A stretch of 64,000 nt of DNA, from contig JADJRB010000001.1 in NCBI GenBank assembly GCA_016712445.1, forward strand, positions 1,860,001 through 1,924,000, in the 5' to 3' direction. The translations under genes were made by a program, and so were the position numbers. A model generated the notes under the pieces. It saw only the letters and a program-made list of their open reading frames with translations, ran no database searches and was not told where the DNA came from. Origin of the DNA: Acidobacteriota bacterium. GTDB taxonomy: Bacteria; Pseudomonadota; Alphaproteobacteria; Caulobacterales; Hyphomonadaceae. Shown here one piece after another: positions 53,379 to 61,405 of this stretch (positions are counted from its first letter, which is position 1; the number at the start of each line of letters is the position of its first letter).

Positions 53379-53741
53379 ATGAAGACGTCACGCGATAAGA
53401 TGCAACGCCGCGCCCAGCGCGTCCGCACGAAACTCCGCAAGGTCGCCGAAGGCCTTCCGCGCCTGTCGGTCTCGCGCAGCCACAAGAACATCTCGGTCCA
53501 GCTGATCGACGACGAGAAGGGCATCACGCTCGCCTCGGCCTCGACGCTTGAGAAAGACGTTCTCGGCTCGTCGAAGACGGGCGGCGACATGGCCGCGGCC
53601 GCACTGGTCGGCAAGGCCATCGCAGAGCGCGCCAAGAAAGCCGGTGTCGAGGACGTTGTCTTCGATCGCGGCGGTTACATGTTCCACGGCCGGGTGAAAG
53701 CCTTGGCAGACGCCGCCCGTGAGGGCGGCCTCAAATTCTGA
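53379..53741 (+). CDS. rplR: 50S ribosomal protein L18
   Basis: L18, 120 residues, binds 5S rRNA with L5 and forms the central protuberance. RAQRVRTKLRKVAEGLPRLSVSRSHKNISVQLIDDEKGITLASASTLEK and VVFDRGGYMFHGRVKALADAAREGGLKF are conserved. ATG 53379 gives MKTSRDKMQRRAQR; an in-frame ATG a few codons later (MQRRAQR) is an alternative. Four-base gap to rplF. Confidence 0.97.
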   Translation: MKTSRDKMQRRAQRVRTKLRKVAEGLPRLSVSRSHKNISVQLIDDEKGITLASASTLEKDVLGSSKTGGDMAAAALVGKAIAERAKKAGVEDVVFDRGGYMFHGRVKALADAAREGGLKF

Positions 53742-53754
53742 AGGAGTTTGCCTG

Positions 53755-54357
53755 ATGGCTGAGGAAAGAGGAGAGAAGAGGGGCCGTCGCCGCGATCGCG
53801 AGAATCCGCGCGAACGTGACGAGGAAGCCTCTGAACTCGTTGACAAGCTGGTTGGTATCAACCGCGTCGCGAAAACCGTGAAAGGCGGCAAGAACTTCGG
53901 TTTTGCTGCCCTCGTGGTGGTCGGTGACCAGAAGGGCCGCGCCGGCTTCGGCAAGGGCAAGGCCCGTGAGGTTCCCGAAGCGATCCGCAAGGCGACCGAA
54001 GAAGCCAAGCGCAACCTCGTCCGCGTCCCGCTTCGCGAAGGCCGCACCCTGCACCATGACGGCAACGGCCGTCACGGCGCCGGCAAGGTGGTCCTGCGCG
54101 CTGCCCCTCCGGGCACGGGCGTGATCGCCGGTGGTCCGATGCGCGCCGTCATGGAAGTGCTCGGCGTCCAGGACGTCGTCGGCAAGTCGATCGGCTCGTC
54201 GAACCCGTACAACATGGTGCGCGCCACCTTCGATGCCCTCAAGACGCAGGCCAGCCCGCGTTCGGTGGCTTCGAAACGCGGCCTCAAGGTCCAGGACGTT
54301 GTCGGCCGCCGCGCTGACGGCGCATCCGAAGCCGGCATGGCCGACTCGGCGAACTGA
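53755..54357 (+). CDS. rpsE: 30S ribosomal protein S5
   Basis: S5, 200 residues, works in decoding accuracy and mRNA unwinding. A charged N-terminal tail (EERGEKRGRRRDRENPRERDEE) is longer than in E. coli. Then come LVGINRVAKTVKGGKNFGFAALVVVGDQKGRAGFGKGKAREVPEAIRKATEEAK and APPGTGVIAGGPMRAVMEVLGVQDVVGKSIGSSNPYN, which are diagnostic. AAGGAG precedes the ATG at 53755. Confidence 0.98.
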   Translation: MAEERGEKRGRRRDRENPRERDEEASELVDKLVGINRVAKTVKGGKNFGFAALVVVGDQKGRAGFGKGKAREVPEAIRKATEEAKRNLVRVPLREGRTLHHDGNGRHGAGKVVLRAAPPGTGVIAGGPMRAVMEVLGVQDVVGKSIGSSNPYNMVRATFDALKTQASPRSVASKRGLKVQDVVGRRADGASEAGMADSAN

Positions 54358-54373
54358 GAAGGATTAGGGTCAC

Positions 54374-54559
54374 ATGGCTCAGAAGAAACTCACCGTCCGC
54401 CAGATCGGCAGCCCGATCGGCCGCAAGCCTGACCAGCGCCAGACGCTGCAGGGCCTCGGCCTGAACAAGATTGGCCGCAGCAAGGAACTTGTCGACACGC
54501 CCGAAGTGCGCGGCATGATCCGCAAGGTCTCCCATCTCGTGGAAGTCGTCGGCGAATAA
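54374..54559 (+). CDS. rpmD: 50S ribosomal protein L30
   Basis: L30, 61 residues, a small two-helix, three-strand protein. KKLTVRQIGSPIGRKPDQRQTLQGLGLNKIGRSKELVDTPEVRGMIRKVSHLVEVV is complete and canonical. It lies 16 bases after rpsE and 51 before rplO. Confidence 0.98.
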   Translation: MAQKKLTVRQIGSPIGRKPDQRQTLQGLGLNKIGRSKELVDTPEVRGMIRKVSHLVEVVGE

Positions 54560-54610
54560 GGCGTCCCGCGCGCTCCGGCCCTTCCAAACCGCATTCGAAA
54601 GTCCAGTGTC

Positions 54611-55090
54611 ATGAAACTCAACGACCTCTCTCCCGCTGAAGGCTCCACCAAGAAGCGCATGCGCGTTGGCCGCGGCGTCGGTTCCGGCAAGGGCAAGACG
54701 GCCGGTCGCGGCGTCAAGGGTCAGCACGCCCGTTCCGGCGTGGCCGTGAATGGCTTCGAAGGCGGCCAGATGCCGATCTACATGCGCCTGCCGAAGCGTG
54801 GTTTCACCGCGCCGGGCACGAAATCCTACGCCTGGGTCAACCTCGGCCGCATCGCCAAGGCGATCGACGCCGGCACGCTGGACGCGTCGGATGTGACCGA
54901 AGCGAGCCTCGTGGCTGCCGGCCTCGTGCGCAAGCCGCTCGATGGCGTGCGTCTTCTGGCCAAGGGCGATGTCCCGGAAAAGCTGAAAATCACGGTCACC
55001 GGCGCCTCCAAGGCTGCTGTTGAAGCCGTCGAAAAGGCAGGCGGGTCGGTCACGCTGACCGGTCCGAGCAAAGACGAAGCTGCGGAATAA
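54611..55090 (+). CDS. rplO: 50S ribosomal protein L15
   Basis: L15, 159 residues, late-assembly protein with a long N-terminal extension into 23S rRNA. MKLNDLSPAEGSTKKRMRVGRGVGSGKGKTAGRGVKGQHARSG and GGQMPIYMRLPKRGF are the rRNA-binding part; VTGASKAAVEAVEKAGGSVTL closes the globular domain. It is followed after 90 bases by secY; no terminator is visible in that gap. Confidence 0.98.
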   Translation: MKLNDLSPAEGSTKKRMRVGRGVGSGKGKTAGRGVKGQHARSGVAVNGFEGGQMPIYMRLPKRGFTAPGTKSYAWVNLGRIAKAIDAGTLDASDVTEASLVAAGLVRKPLDGVRLLAKGDVPEKLKITVTGASKAAVEAVEKAGGSVTLTGPSKDEAAE

Positions 55091-55180
55091 TCCGGGGGTA
55101 TTGTTCGACACCCCTTCACAAACCATACCTCGCCGCCGATCTTTGGCGGCGAACGTCTTTCAGGGAGGCTCGTGTAGCCG

Positions 55181-56533
55181 ATGGCGAATGCTGCCGAACA
55201 AATGGCCCGCAATCTCAATTTCGGGACGTTTGCGAAAGCCAAGGACCTGCAGGCGCGGATCCTTTTCACGTTAGGTATCCTGGTCCTCTACCGTCTCGGC
55301 ACGTTCATTCCGCTGCCGGGCCTCGACCCGGCCCAGTACGCCAGCCTCTTCCAGAGCCAGGCGGGCGGCATTCTCGGCTCCATGAACCTGTTTGCCGGCG
55401 GCGCGGTCGAGCGCATGGGCATCTTCGCCCTCAACGTCATGCCCTACATCACGGCCTCGATCATCATCCAGATGATGACGACCGCCTCGCCCACGCTTGA
55501 AAAGCTCAAGAAGGAAGGCGAAGCCGGCCGCAAGCAGATCAACCAGTACACCCGCTACCTGACGCTGGTTTTCGCGCTGGTGCAGTCCTTCGCCATCTCG
55601 GGCGGCCTCGCGGCGGTCCGGCTTGAAGGCATTTCCTCCTGGTTCTTCATCCTCACCGGCGTCGTCACGCTGACCGGCGGCACCATGCTGCTGATGTGGA
55701 TGGGTGAGCAGATCACCGCCCGCGGCATCGGCAACGGTATCTCGCTGATCATCTTCGCCGGCATCGTCGCCGAGCTTCCGCGCGCGATCTACAACCTCGT
55801 CGCGCAGGCGCGCACCACGTCGGTGGACATCGGTTTCATCCTCGCCATCGTTGTGATGCTGCTGGGCCTGATCGTGTTCATCGTGTTCATGGAACGCTCG
55901 CAGCGCCGCCTGATCATCCATTACCCCAAGCGCCAGCAGAGCCAGGGCTTTGCCCAGGGCCAGCGCAGCTTCCTGCCGCTGAAGATCAACACCGCAGGCG
56001 TCATCCCCCCGATCTTCGCCAGCGCGCTGCTGATGCTGCCGCTCACGGCCGTCGGCTTCCTTGGCGGAAACGCCGCAGAGAACACCAATGTCGCCTCCGG
56101 CGCGCTCGGCTGGCTCGCGGCGAACTTCTCGCCGGGCTCATGGGCCTACATCATCACCTATTCGGTGTTCGTGTTGTTCTTCTCGTTCTTCTACACGTCG
56201 ATTATGTTCAATCCGCAGGAAACTGCGGACAACCTGCGCAAGTATGGCGGTTTCATCCCGGGCATCCGTCCGGGCTCCAATACCGCCGCCTACATCGACT
56301 ACGTGCTGACCCGCCTCACCACCATCGGTTCGCTCTACCTGCTCTTCATCTGTATCCTGCCGGAACTGCTGCGCCGCTATTTCCCGCAGATCCCGTTCTA
56401 CATCGGCGGCACCTCGCTGCTGATCGTGGTTTCGGTCACCATGGACACGGTCACGCAGATTCAGTCGCACTTGATTGCCCACCAGTATGAGGGAATGATC
56501 AAGAAGTCGAAGCTCGGGGGCAAGCGTAAGTGA
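55181..56533 (+). CDS. secY: Preprotein translocase subunit SecY
   Basis: SecY, 450 residues, the channel of the general secretion pathway in the inner membrane. Ten membrane helices can be counted; the first is ILFTLGILVLYRLGTFIPLPG, the plug region follows (GGAVERMGIFALNVMPYITASIIIQ), and the cytoplasmic loops that bind SecA and the ribosome are basic (ERSQRRLIIHYPKRQQSQG; NPQETADNLRKYGGFIPGIRPG). AGGGAGG precedes the start at a distance. Its TGA overlaps the GTG of adk (GTGA). Confidence 0.98.
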   Translation: MANAAEQMARNLNFGTFAKAKDLQARILFTLGILVLYRLGTFIPLPGLDPAQYASLFQSQAGGILGSMNLFAGGAVERMGIFALNVMPYITASIIIQMMTTASPTLEKLKKEGEAGRKQINQYTRYLTLVFALVQSFAISGGLAAVRLEGISSWFFILTGVVTLTGGTMLLMWMGEQITARGIGNGISLIIFAGIVAELPRAIYNLVAQARTTSVDIGFILAIVVMLLGLIVFIVFMERSQRRLIIHYPKRQQSQGFAQGQRSFLPLKINTAGVIPPIFASALLMLPLTAVGFLGGNAAENTNVASGALGWLAANFSPGSWAYIITYSVFVLFFSFFYTSIMFNPQETADNLRKYGGFIPGIRPGSNTAAYIDYVLTRLTTIGSLYLLFICILPELLRRYFPQIPFYIGGTSLLIVVSVTMDTVTQIQSHLIAHQYEGMIKKSKLGGKRK

Positions 56534-57099
56534 ATCTGATCCTGTTTGGACCGCCTGCGGCCGGCAAGGGAACGCAGGCCAAGCGGCTTGTTGAAGGTCG
56601 CGGTTTCGTTCAGCTGTCCACCGGCGACATGCTGCGCGCCGCCCGGGCCTCCGGCTCCGAGCTCGGCACCCGGGTCGCCCGTATCATGGACGAGGGTGGT
56701 CTGGTCTCGGACGAGATCGTGATCGACCTGATCGCCGAACAGCTTACAGCCCGCGCCGGCGCGCCGGGCTTCATTTTTGACGGCTTTCCCCGCACCATCG
56801 GGCAGGCCGAGGCCCTGGACCGCCTGCTGCAATCGCGGGATGAACAGGTTAATCTGGTGATCCGCATGCGGGTGGACGATGAACGTCTGCTCGCCCGAGT
56901 CACCAAACGCTTCGAGGAACAGGGAAGGGCGGACGACAATCCGGCCACTTTTTCCCGCCGACTCGAGCGATATTACGAAGATACGGCCCCGCTGGTCCCG
57001 CTTTATGCGGAACGCGGCGTTCTCGTTGAAGTCGACGGGATGGGGTCAATCGAGGAGGTCGCCGCAGCAATTGATGCGGCCCTGAAACAATCGGCCTGA
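56530..57099 (+). CDS. adk: Adenylate kinase
   Basis: Adk, 189 residues, converts ATP + AMP to 2 ADP. The P-loop is GPPAAGKGTQAKRLVE, the AMP site includes STGDMLRAA and DGFPRTIGQA, and RFEEQGRADDNPATFSRRLERYY carries the catalytic Arg residues. The LID domain is of the short type, which is why the protein is about 30 residues shorter than E. coli Adk. The start is a GTG within the secY stop (GTGA), so synthesis depends on secY translation. This secY-adk order is common in alphaproteobacteria. Confidence 0.97.
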   Translation: MNLILFGPPAAGKGTQAKRLVEGRGFVQLSTGDMLRAARASGSELGTRVARIMDEGGLVSDEIVIDLIAEQLTARAGAPGFIFDGFPRTIGQAEALDRLLQSRDEQVNLVIRMRVDDERLLARVTKRFEEQGRADDNPATFSRRLERYYEDTAPLVPLYAERGVLVEVDGMGSIEEVAAAIDAALKQSA

Positions 57100-57116
57100 A
57101 CCGCACAGTTCTTCTG

Positions 57117-57144
57117 TTGACGGGCGAAAAAGCGCGGCTATAAG
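57117..57144 (+). promoter_or_regulatory. Strong candidate promoter of rpsM-rpsK-rpoA-rplQ
   Basis: TTGACG (57117-57122), a 16-base spacer and TATAAG (57139-57144), about 100 bases ahead of rpsM. Both hexamers match five of six consensus bases. It would give the alpha operon its own transcription apart from spc readthrough. Confidence 0.65.
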
Positions 57145-57247
57145 CCTCGTTTCTTAGCTTCAGGCTTAACCGCCGGTGCGCGCGACGGGTAGTTCACCCG
57201 GCTGGCGCGCATTTCATGTTTGATCATCCGCTTGAGGAGAAACGGCT

Positions 57248-57616
57248 TTGGCCCGTATTGCAGGCGTAAACATTCCGACTAACAAGCGCGTCATCATCGC
57301 GCTGCGCTACATCCATGGCATCGGCCCGGCCTTCGCCAAGGAGATCTGCGACAAGGTCGGCGTCGAGGAATCGCGCCGGGTCAACCAGCTGACCGACGCA
57401 GAAGTCATCAAGATCCGTGAAACGATCGATGCCGACTACATGGTCGAGGGCGACCTGCGCCGCGAGACGTCGATGAACATCAAGCGCCTGATGGACCTCG
57501 GCTGCTACCGCGGCCTGCGTCACCGCAAGAAACTCCCGGTCCGCGGCCAGCGTACCCACACCAACGCCCGCACCCGCAAGGGCCCGGCCAAGCCGATCGC
57601 CGGCAAGAAGAAGTAG
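57248..57616 (+). CDS. rpsM: 30S ribosomal protein S13, TTG start
   Basis: S13, 122 residues, contacts tRNA and forms bridges B1a/b with 50S. ARIAGVNIPTNKRVIIALRYIHGIGP and RHRKKLPVRGQRTHTNARTRKGPAK are the family marks. The start codon is TTG at 57248: the next codons give the conserved ARIAGV, GAGGAG lies upstream, and no ATG or GTG fits. A TTG start is unusual for such a highly expressed gene and may lower its initiation rate. Confidence 0.96.
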   Translation: MARIAGVNIPTNKRVIIALRYIHGIGPAFAKEICDKVGVEESRRVNQLTDAEVIKIRETIDADYMVEGDLRRETSMNIKRLMDLGCYRGLRHRKKLPVRGQRTHTNARTRKGPAKPIAGKKK

Positions 57617-57628
57617 GACTGAACCCCC

Positions 57629-58018
57629 ATGGCCCGCGAAGCAAACCGTATCCGCCGCAGAGAGCGCAAGAACATCACCTCGGGTGTTGTTCACGTCAAC
57701 TCGAGCTTCAACAACACGATGGTCACCATCACCGACGCGCAAGGCAACACCATCTCCTGGTCGTCGTCGGGCGTCATGGACTTCAAGGGCTCGCGCAAGT
57801 CGACGCCTTACGCCGCCCAGATGGCTGCTGAAGACGCTGCAAAGAAAGCCAAGGAGCATGGCCTCCAGACGGTTGAAGTGCGCGTGCGCGGTCCGGGTTC
57901 GGGCCGTGAGAGCGCCCTGCGTGCCCTGCAGGCTGCCGGCCTGACCGTCACCGCCATCAACGATACGACGCCGATCCCGCACAACGGCTGCCGCCCGCCG
58001 AAACGCCGCCGCGTCTAG
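57629..58018 (+). CDS. rpsK: 30S ribosomal protein S11
   Basis: S11, 129 residues, forms the platform with S7 and S18 near the E site. GVVHVNSSFNNTMVTITDAQGNTISWSSSGVMDFKGSRKSTPYAAQMAAEDAAKKAKEHG and the C-terminal INDTTPIPHNGCRPPKRRRV are conserved; the Asn-Gly in HNGCRPPK is the site of isoaspartate formation in E. coli. Twelve-base gap to rpsM; 60 bases to rpoA. Confidence 0.98.
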   Translation: MAREANRIRRRERKNITSGVVHVNSSFNNTMVTITDAQGNTISWSSSGVMDFKGSRKSTPYAAQMAAEDAAKKAKEHGLQTVEVRVRGPGSGRESALRALQAAGLTVTAINDTTPIPHNGCRPPKRRRV

Positions 58019-58078
58019 TTTCGAACGATACCCCTTGCTGCGCCTCCAATGGCGCGGCGTTCCCTCCGAGGAAACCGA

Positions 58079-59107
58079 ATGACCAACGTGAATGACCGCA
58101 ACTGGAAAGTGCTGATCCGTCCGAACCGCCCTGTCGTCCAGGCCGGCTACGACTCCAAGCGCAAGGCCAAGCTCGTCGTCGAGCCGCTCGAGCGCGGCTA
58201 CGGCACGACGCTGGGCAACGCCCTGCGCCGCGTTCTCCTGTCCTCGCTGCAAGGCGCCGCCATCATCGGCGTGCAGATCGACGGCGTCGTCCACGAATTC
58301 TCGGCCATTCCGGGCGTTCGCGAAGACGTCACGACGATCGTGCTGAACCTGAAGCAGGTCGCCATCTTCATGGAATCGGAAACGCCGAAGCGCATGGTGC
58401 TTCGCGCGAAAGGCCCGGGCGAAGTCAAAGCCGGCCAGATCGAAACCTCGGGCGACGTGAAGATCCTGAACCCCGACCACGTGATCTGCACGCTGGACGG
58501 CGGCGCCGAAGTCCGCATGGAATTCACCATCGCGACCGGCAAGGGCTATGTCGCCGCCGATTCGCACCGTCCGGAAGACGCGCCCATCGGCTATATCCCA
58601 ATCGACGCGATCTATTCGCCGGTCCGCCGCGTCGGCTACCAGGTCGAAGACACGCGCGAAGGCACCGTGCTCGACTATGACAAGCTGACCCTCGACGTTG
58701 AAACCGATGGTTCGGTCTCGCCGGAAGACGCCGTGGCCTATGCCGCGCGCATCCTGCAGGACCAGCTCCAGCTGTTCATCAACTTCGAAGAGCCGACCCT
58801 CGAAACCGGCGGTTCGGCCGACGAGACGGACCTGGGCTTCAACCCGGTTCTCCTCAAGAAGGTCGACGAGCTTGAGCTGTCGGTGCGTTCGGCAAACTGC
58901 CTGAAGAACGATAACATCGTTTACATCGGCGACCTCATCCAGAAGTCGGAAGCGGAAATGCTCCGTACCCCGAACTTCGGCCGCAAGTCGCTGAACGAGA
59001 TCAAGGAAGTTCTCGCCGGCATGGGCCTGCACCTCGGCATGGAAGTGCCGGACTGGCCGCCGGAAGACATCGAAGGCCTCGCCAAGAAATACGACGACCA
59101 CATCTAG
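58079..59107 (+). CDS. rpoA: RNA polymerase subunit alpha
   Basis: Alpha subunit, 342 residues. The N-terminal domain dimerises and starts polymerase assembly (EPLERGYGTTLGNALRRVLLSSLQGAAIIGVQIDGVVHEFS). The C-terminal domain (about 255-330) holds LKNDNIVYIGDLIQKSEAEMLRTPNFGRKSLNEIKEVLAGMGLHLGM, which binds UP elements and activators, with the usual Arg and Asn replaced only conservatively. ATG 58079 follows GAGGAAA and gives MTNVNDRNWKVLIRPNR; a start ten codons earlier lacks a ribosome site. Confidence 0.98.
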   Translation: MTNVNDRNWKVLIRPNRPVVQAGYDSKRKAKLVVEPLERGYGTTLGNALRRVLLSSLQGAAIIGVQIDGVVHEFSAIPGVREDVTTIVLNLKQVAIFMESETPKRMVLRAKGPGEVKAGQIETSGDVKILNPDHVICTLDGGAEVRMEFTIATGKGYVAADSHRPEDAPIGYIPIDAIYSPVRRVGYQVEDTREGTVLDYDKLTLDVETDGSVSPEDAVAYAARILQDQLQLFINFEEPTLETGGSADETDLGFNPVLLKKVDELELSVRSANCLKNDNIVYIGDLIQKSEAEMLRTPNFGRKSLNEIKEVLAGMGLHLGMEVPDWPPEDIEGLAKKYDDHI

Positions 59108-59151
59108 CCCAGTATATGACCGGGGCTTGACCACCTCGGAAGGAAACCGCC

Positions 59152-59571
59152 ATGCGCCACCAAGTTGCACACCGCAAGCTCAACAAGACCACCTCGCACC
59201 GCAAGGCGATGTTCGCCAACATGGCGGCGAGCCTGATCGAGCACGAGCAGATCGTCACCACCCTTCCGAAAGCGAAGGAAATGGCGCCGATCATGGACAA
59301 GCTCGTCACGCTGGCCAAGAAGGGCGACCTGGCCGCACGCCGTCAGGCGATCTCGACCGTCCGCAACGAGGACGCTGTCCGCAAGCTGTTCGACGTGATG
59401 GGCGACCGTTACAAGAACCGCAATGGCGGCTACACCCGCGTCCTGAAAGCCGGCTTCCGTCAGGGCGACAACGCCCCGATCGCCGTGCTCGAGCTGGTCG
59501 ACCGCGACGAGACCGCCAAAGGCGCCGCCGACAAGGCCCGCCACGAGGCTGAGCTCGAAGCCGGCGAATAA
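59152..59571 (+). CDS. rplQ: 50S ribosomal protein L17
   Basis: L17, 139 residues, sits beside the tunnel exit. MRHQVAHRKLNKTTSHRKAMFANMAASLIEHEQIVTTLPKAKE is diagnostic, then DRYKNRNGGYTRVLKAGFRQGDNAPIAVLELVDRD. A short acidic tail (EAELEAGE) follows. It is the last gene of the alpha operon; a terminator lies 34 bases after its stop. Confidence 0.98.
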   Translation: MRHQVAHRKLNKTTSHRKAMFANMAASLIEHEQIVTTLPKAKEMAPIMDKLVTLAKKGDLAARRQAISTVRNEDAVRKLFDVMGDRYKNRNGGYTRVLKAGFRQGDNAPIAVLELVDRDETAKGAADKARHEAELEAGE

Positions 59572-59605
59572 TCCGCCCAAGGATTTTTCCGCAAGGAAAT
59601 CAGTG

Positions 59606-59640
59606 CGCCCCGGAGAGATCCTCCGGGGCGTTTCGTTTTT
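59606..59640 (+). terminator. Intrinsic terminator of the alpha operon
   Basis: CGCCCCGGAG (59606-59615) pairs with CTCCGGGGCG (59621-59630), loop AGATC, followed by TTTCGTTTTT. Confidence 0.92.
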
Positions 59641-59833
59641 CCGGTTGACGCCGGAATCCGTTTCCATCATACGGCGCCTCCATTCAGCAACGGAGCGCCC
59701 GCAGATGTCCTGCCGGTACCTATTTCAGCCAGGAAAAGGCGCGGCCTGCGAGACAGGTCGTGCGCGTTTCCGCATGGAGGTTGCTGGATAGGGGCTGACG
59801 ATCAGTCCCGGGGCCCTGACGGGTCTTTTGCCG

Positions 59834-59864
59834 CCCTCCGCGCGTTTCGCCCGGAGGGTTTTTT
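59834..59864 (+). terminator. Second hairpin with T-run upstream of rtcB (terminator or attenuator)
   Basis: CCCTCCG (59834-59840) pairs with CGGAGGG (59852-59858), an inner GCG/CGC stem and TTT loop, then six Ts. No gene precedes it within 260 bases, apart from the rplQ unit, which is already terminated. It lies 73 bases before the preferred rtcB start, so it may regulate rtcB. The stretch 59641-59833 holds no gene that I can support. Confidence 0.7.
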
Positions 59865-59937
59865 CATGTCTGGAAACCGGATGGGGCCGCGCGGAGGGCT
59901 TGAACAGGAGGAGCTTCCGGGAGGAAGCTGGAATACG

Positions 59938-61149
59938 ATGGAAGAGTTTGAAGCCTTCGAATCCTTTGCTGGCGGGCGCATCAAGGCCTGGGTGAAGGGC
60001 GTGGCCGTCGAAGAGGCCGCGCGCGAGCAGCTGGAGAATGTCGCCGGCCTGCCGTTCGTGCATTCGCACCTTGCGGTGATGCCGGATGTTCATTTCGGGC
60101 GCGGCGCAACTGTGGGCTCGGTGATCCCGACCAGGGGCGCGATCATTCCGGCCGCGGTCGGCGTCGATATCGGTTGCGGCATGATGGCAATGCGCACCAG
60201 CCTCACGGCTAACGACCTGCCGGACAGCCTCGCGGCCGTCCGTGATCAGATCGAACGCAAGGTGCCGGTGGGCAACGGCCCGGGCGGCAACCACAAGGAC
60301 ACCCCGGCGCGCGCGGCGACTGCGCTGCGCAATTCGGGGCTGCATGAGCGTCTCGACAAGGTGCTCGCGAAACACAAGCGCATCCAGCGCACGATGTTCG
60401 CGAAGCAGCTCGGCACGCTCGGCGGCGGCAACCACTTCATCGAGCTCTGCCTCGACGAGGAGGCCCGTGTCTGGGTGATGCTGCATTCGGGCTCGCGCGG
60501 AACCGGCAACATCCTCGGCACCTACTTCATCCAGGAAGCCCGTGAGGCGCTGGAGAAGCGGGTGCTCGGCTACCACGTGCCGGACAAGGATCTCGCCTTC
60601 TTCGTGGAGGGCGAAGATCTCTTCACGGACTATGTGGAAGCCGTCGGCTGGGCGCAGGACTATGCCCGTCTCAACCGCGAAGTGATGATGGACCGTGTGC
60701 TGATGGCCATGCGCGAGGTGCTGCCGGCTTTCACGCTGGAGAAGTCCGCAGTGAACTGCCACCACAACTATGTGGAGCGGGAGCATCACTTCGGCGCCGA
60801 TGTCTGGGTCACCCGGAAAGGCGCCGTGCGCGCCGGCAAAGGTGAGTTTGGCATCATCCCGGGCTCGATGGGGGCGAAGTCCTTCATCGTGCGCGGGAAG
60901 GGCAACGCAGACTCGTTCTGCTCCTGCTCCCACGGGGCAGGGCGCACGATGAGCCGCGCCGAAGCCAAGCGCACCTTCACGCTGGACGACCACATCGCCG
61001 CCACGGCGGGCGTGGAATGCCGCAAGGACGCAGGCGTGATCGACGAAACGCCGATGGCCTACAAGGACATCGACGCCGTCATGGGTGCGCAGGCGGATCT
61101 CGTGGACGTCGTCCACACGCTGAAACAGGTTGTTTGTGTTAAAGGTTGA
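59938..61149 (+). CDS. rtcB: RtcB family RNA-splicing ligase
   Basis: RtcB, 403 residues from ATG 59938, joins RNA ends bearing 2',3'-cyclic phosphate or 3'-phosphate to 5'-OH ends, using GTP and Mn. The metal sites appear in MPDVHFGRGATVGSV and GVDIGCGM (Cys80), GTLGGGNHFIE and HSGSRGTG, and the guanylated His332 in CSHGAGR corresponds to E. coli His337. The N-terminus MEEFEAFESFAGGRIKAWVKGV aligns with that of E. coli RtcB, which favours this start; ATG 59866 would begin directly behind a terminator T-run. A hairpin with AGCTTCC/GGAAGCT stems lies between the two ATGs. The rtcA and rtcR genes are not adjacent. Confidence 0.95.
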   Translation: MEEFEAFESFAGGRIKAWVKGVAVEEAAREQLENVAGLPFVHSHLAVMPDVHFGRGATVGSVIPTRGAIIPAAVGVDIGCGMMAMRTSLTANDLPDSLAAVRDQIERKVPVGNGPGGNHKDTPARAATALRNSGLHERLDKVLAKHKRIQRTMFAKQLGTLGGGNHFIELCLDEEARVWVMLHSGSRGTGNILGTYFIQEAREALEKRVLGYHVPDKDLAFFVEGEDLFTDYVEAVGWAQDYARLNREVMMDRVLMAMREVLPAFTLEKSAVNCHHNYVEREHHFGADVWVTRKGAVRAGKGEFGIIPGSMGAKSFIVRGKGNADSFCSCSHGAGRTMSRAEAKRTFTLDDHIAATAGVECRKDAGVIDETPMAYKDIDAVMGAQADLVDVVHTLKQVVCVKG

Positions 61150-61183
61150 CAACTTGCCGCACCTCCGGCATTACGCCGCTTCG

Positions 61184-61221
61184 CTGAAGGGCGATCCATC
61201 CGTAGACGGATCGCCCTTCAG
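61184..61221. repeat. Perfect 14-bp inverted repeat downstream of rtcB
   Basis: CTGAAGGGCGATCC (61184-61197) and GGATCGCCCTTCAG (61208-61221) are exact complements around ATCCGTAGAC. The inner ATCCGT (61198-61203) can instead pair with ACGGAT (61206-61211), so two exclusive hairpins are possible. No T-run follows. Confidence 0.75.
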
Positions 61222-61268
61222 ACCAACAATGGAACACAAGATGAAGCAGAGTATCGAGATACATACCT

Positions 61269-61290
61269 GCTCCCCTTCAAACCGGGGAGC
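61269..61290. repeat. Inverted repeat, 7 bp, in the rtcB-downstream gap
   Basis: GCTCCCC (61269-61275) and GGGGAGC (61284-61290) pair around TTCAAACC. With the hairpin at 61184-61221 it makes the 256-base gap between rtcB and the next gene unusually rich in structure. Confidence 0.5.
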
Positions 61291-61405
61291 GCTGTCAGCG
61301 GCTCCCGCGCGTTTGCCGGGCGCCGCCTGACGATCCTGAATCGCAACTGAGCGGCGCGCGGCCATTGGCCTTCCGCGTCCTGATGAAAGTAGAAGGAGGT
61401 GGATC

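Noticed and set aside
57224..59170. 648-codon frame antisense to rpsM-rpsK-rpoA
   Set aside because: Covers three certain genes; no motif of its own.
61229..61330. 33-codon frame between rtcB and the 354-codon gene
   Set aside because: No ribosome site, and it runs through hairpins; not supported as coding.
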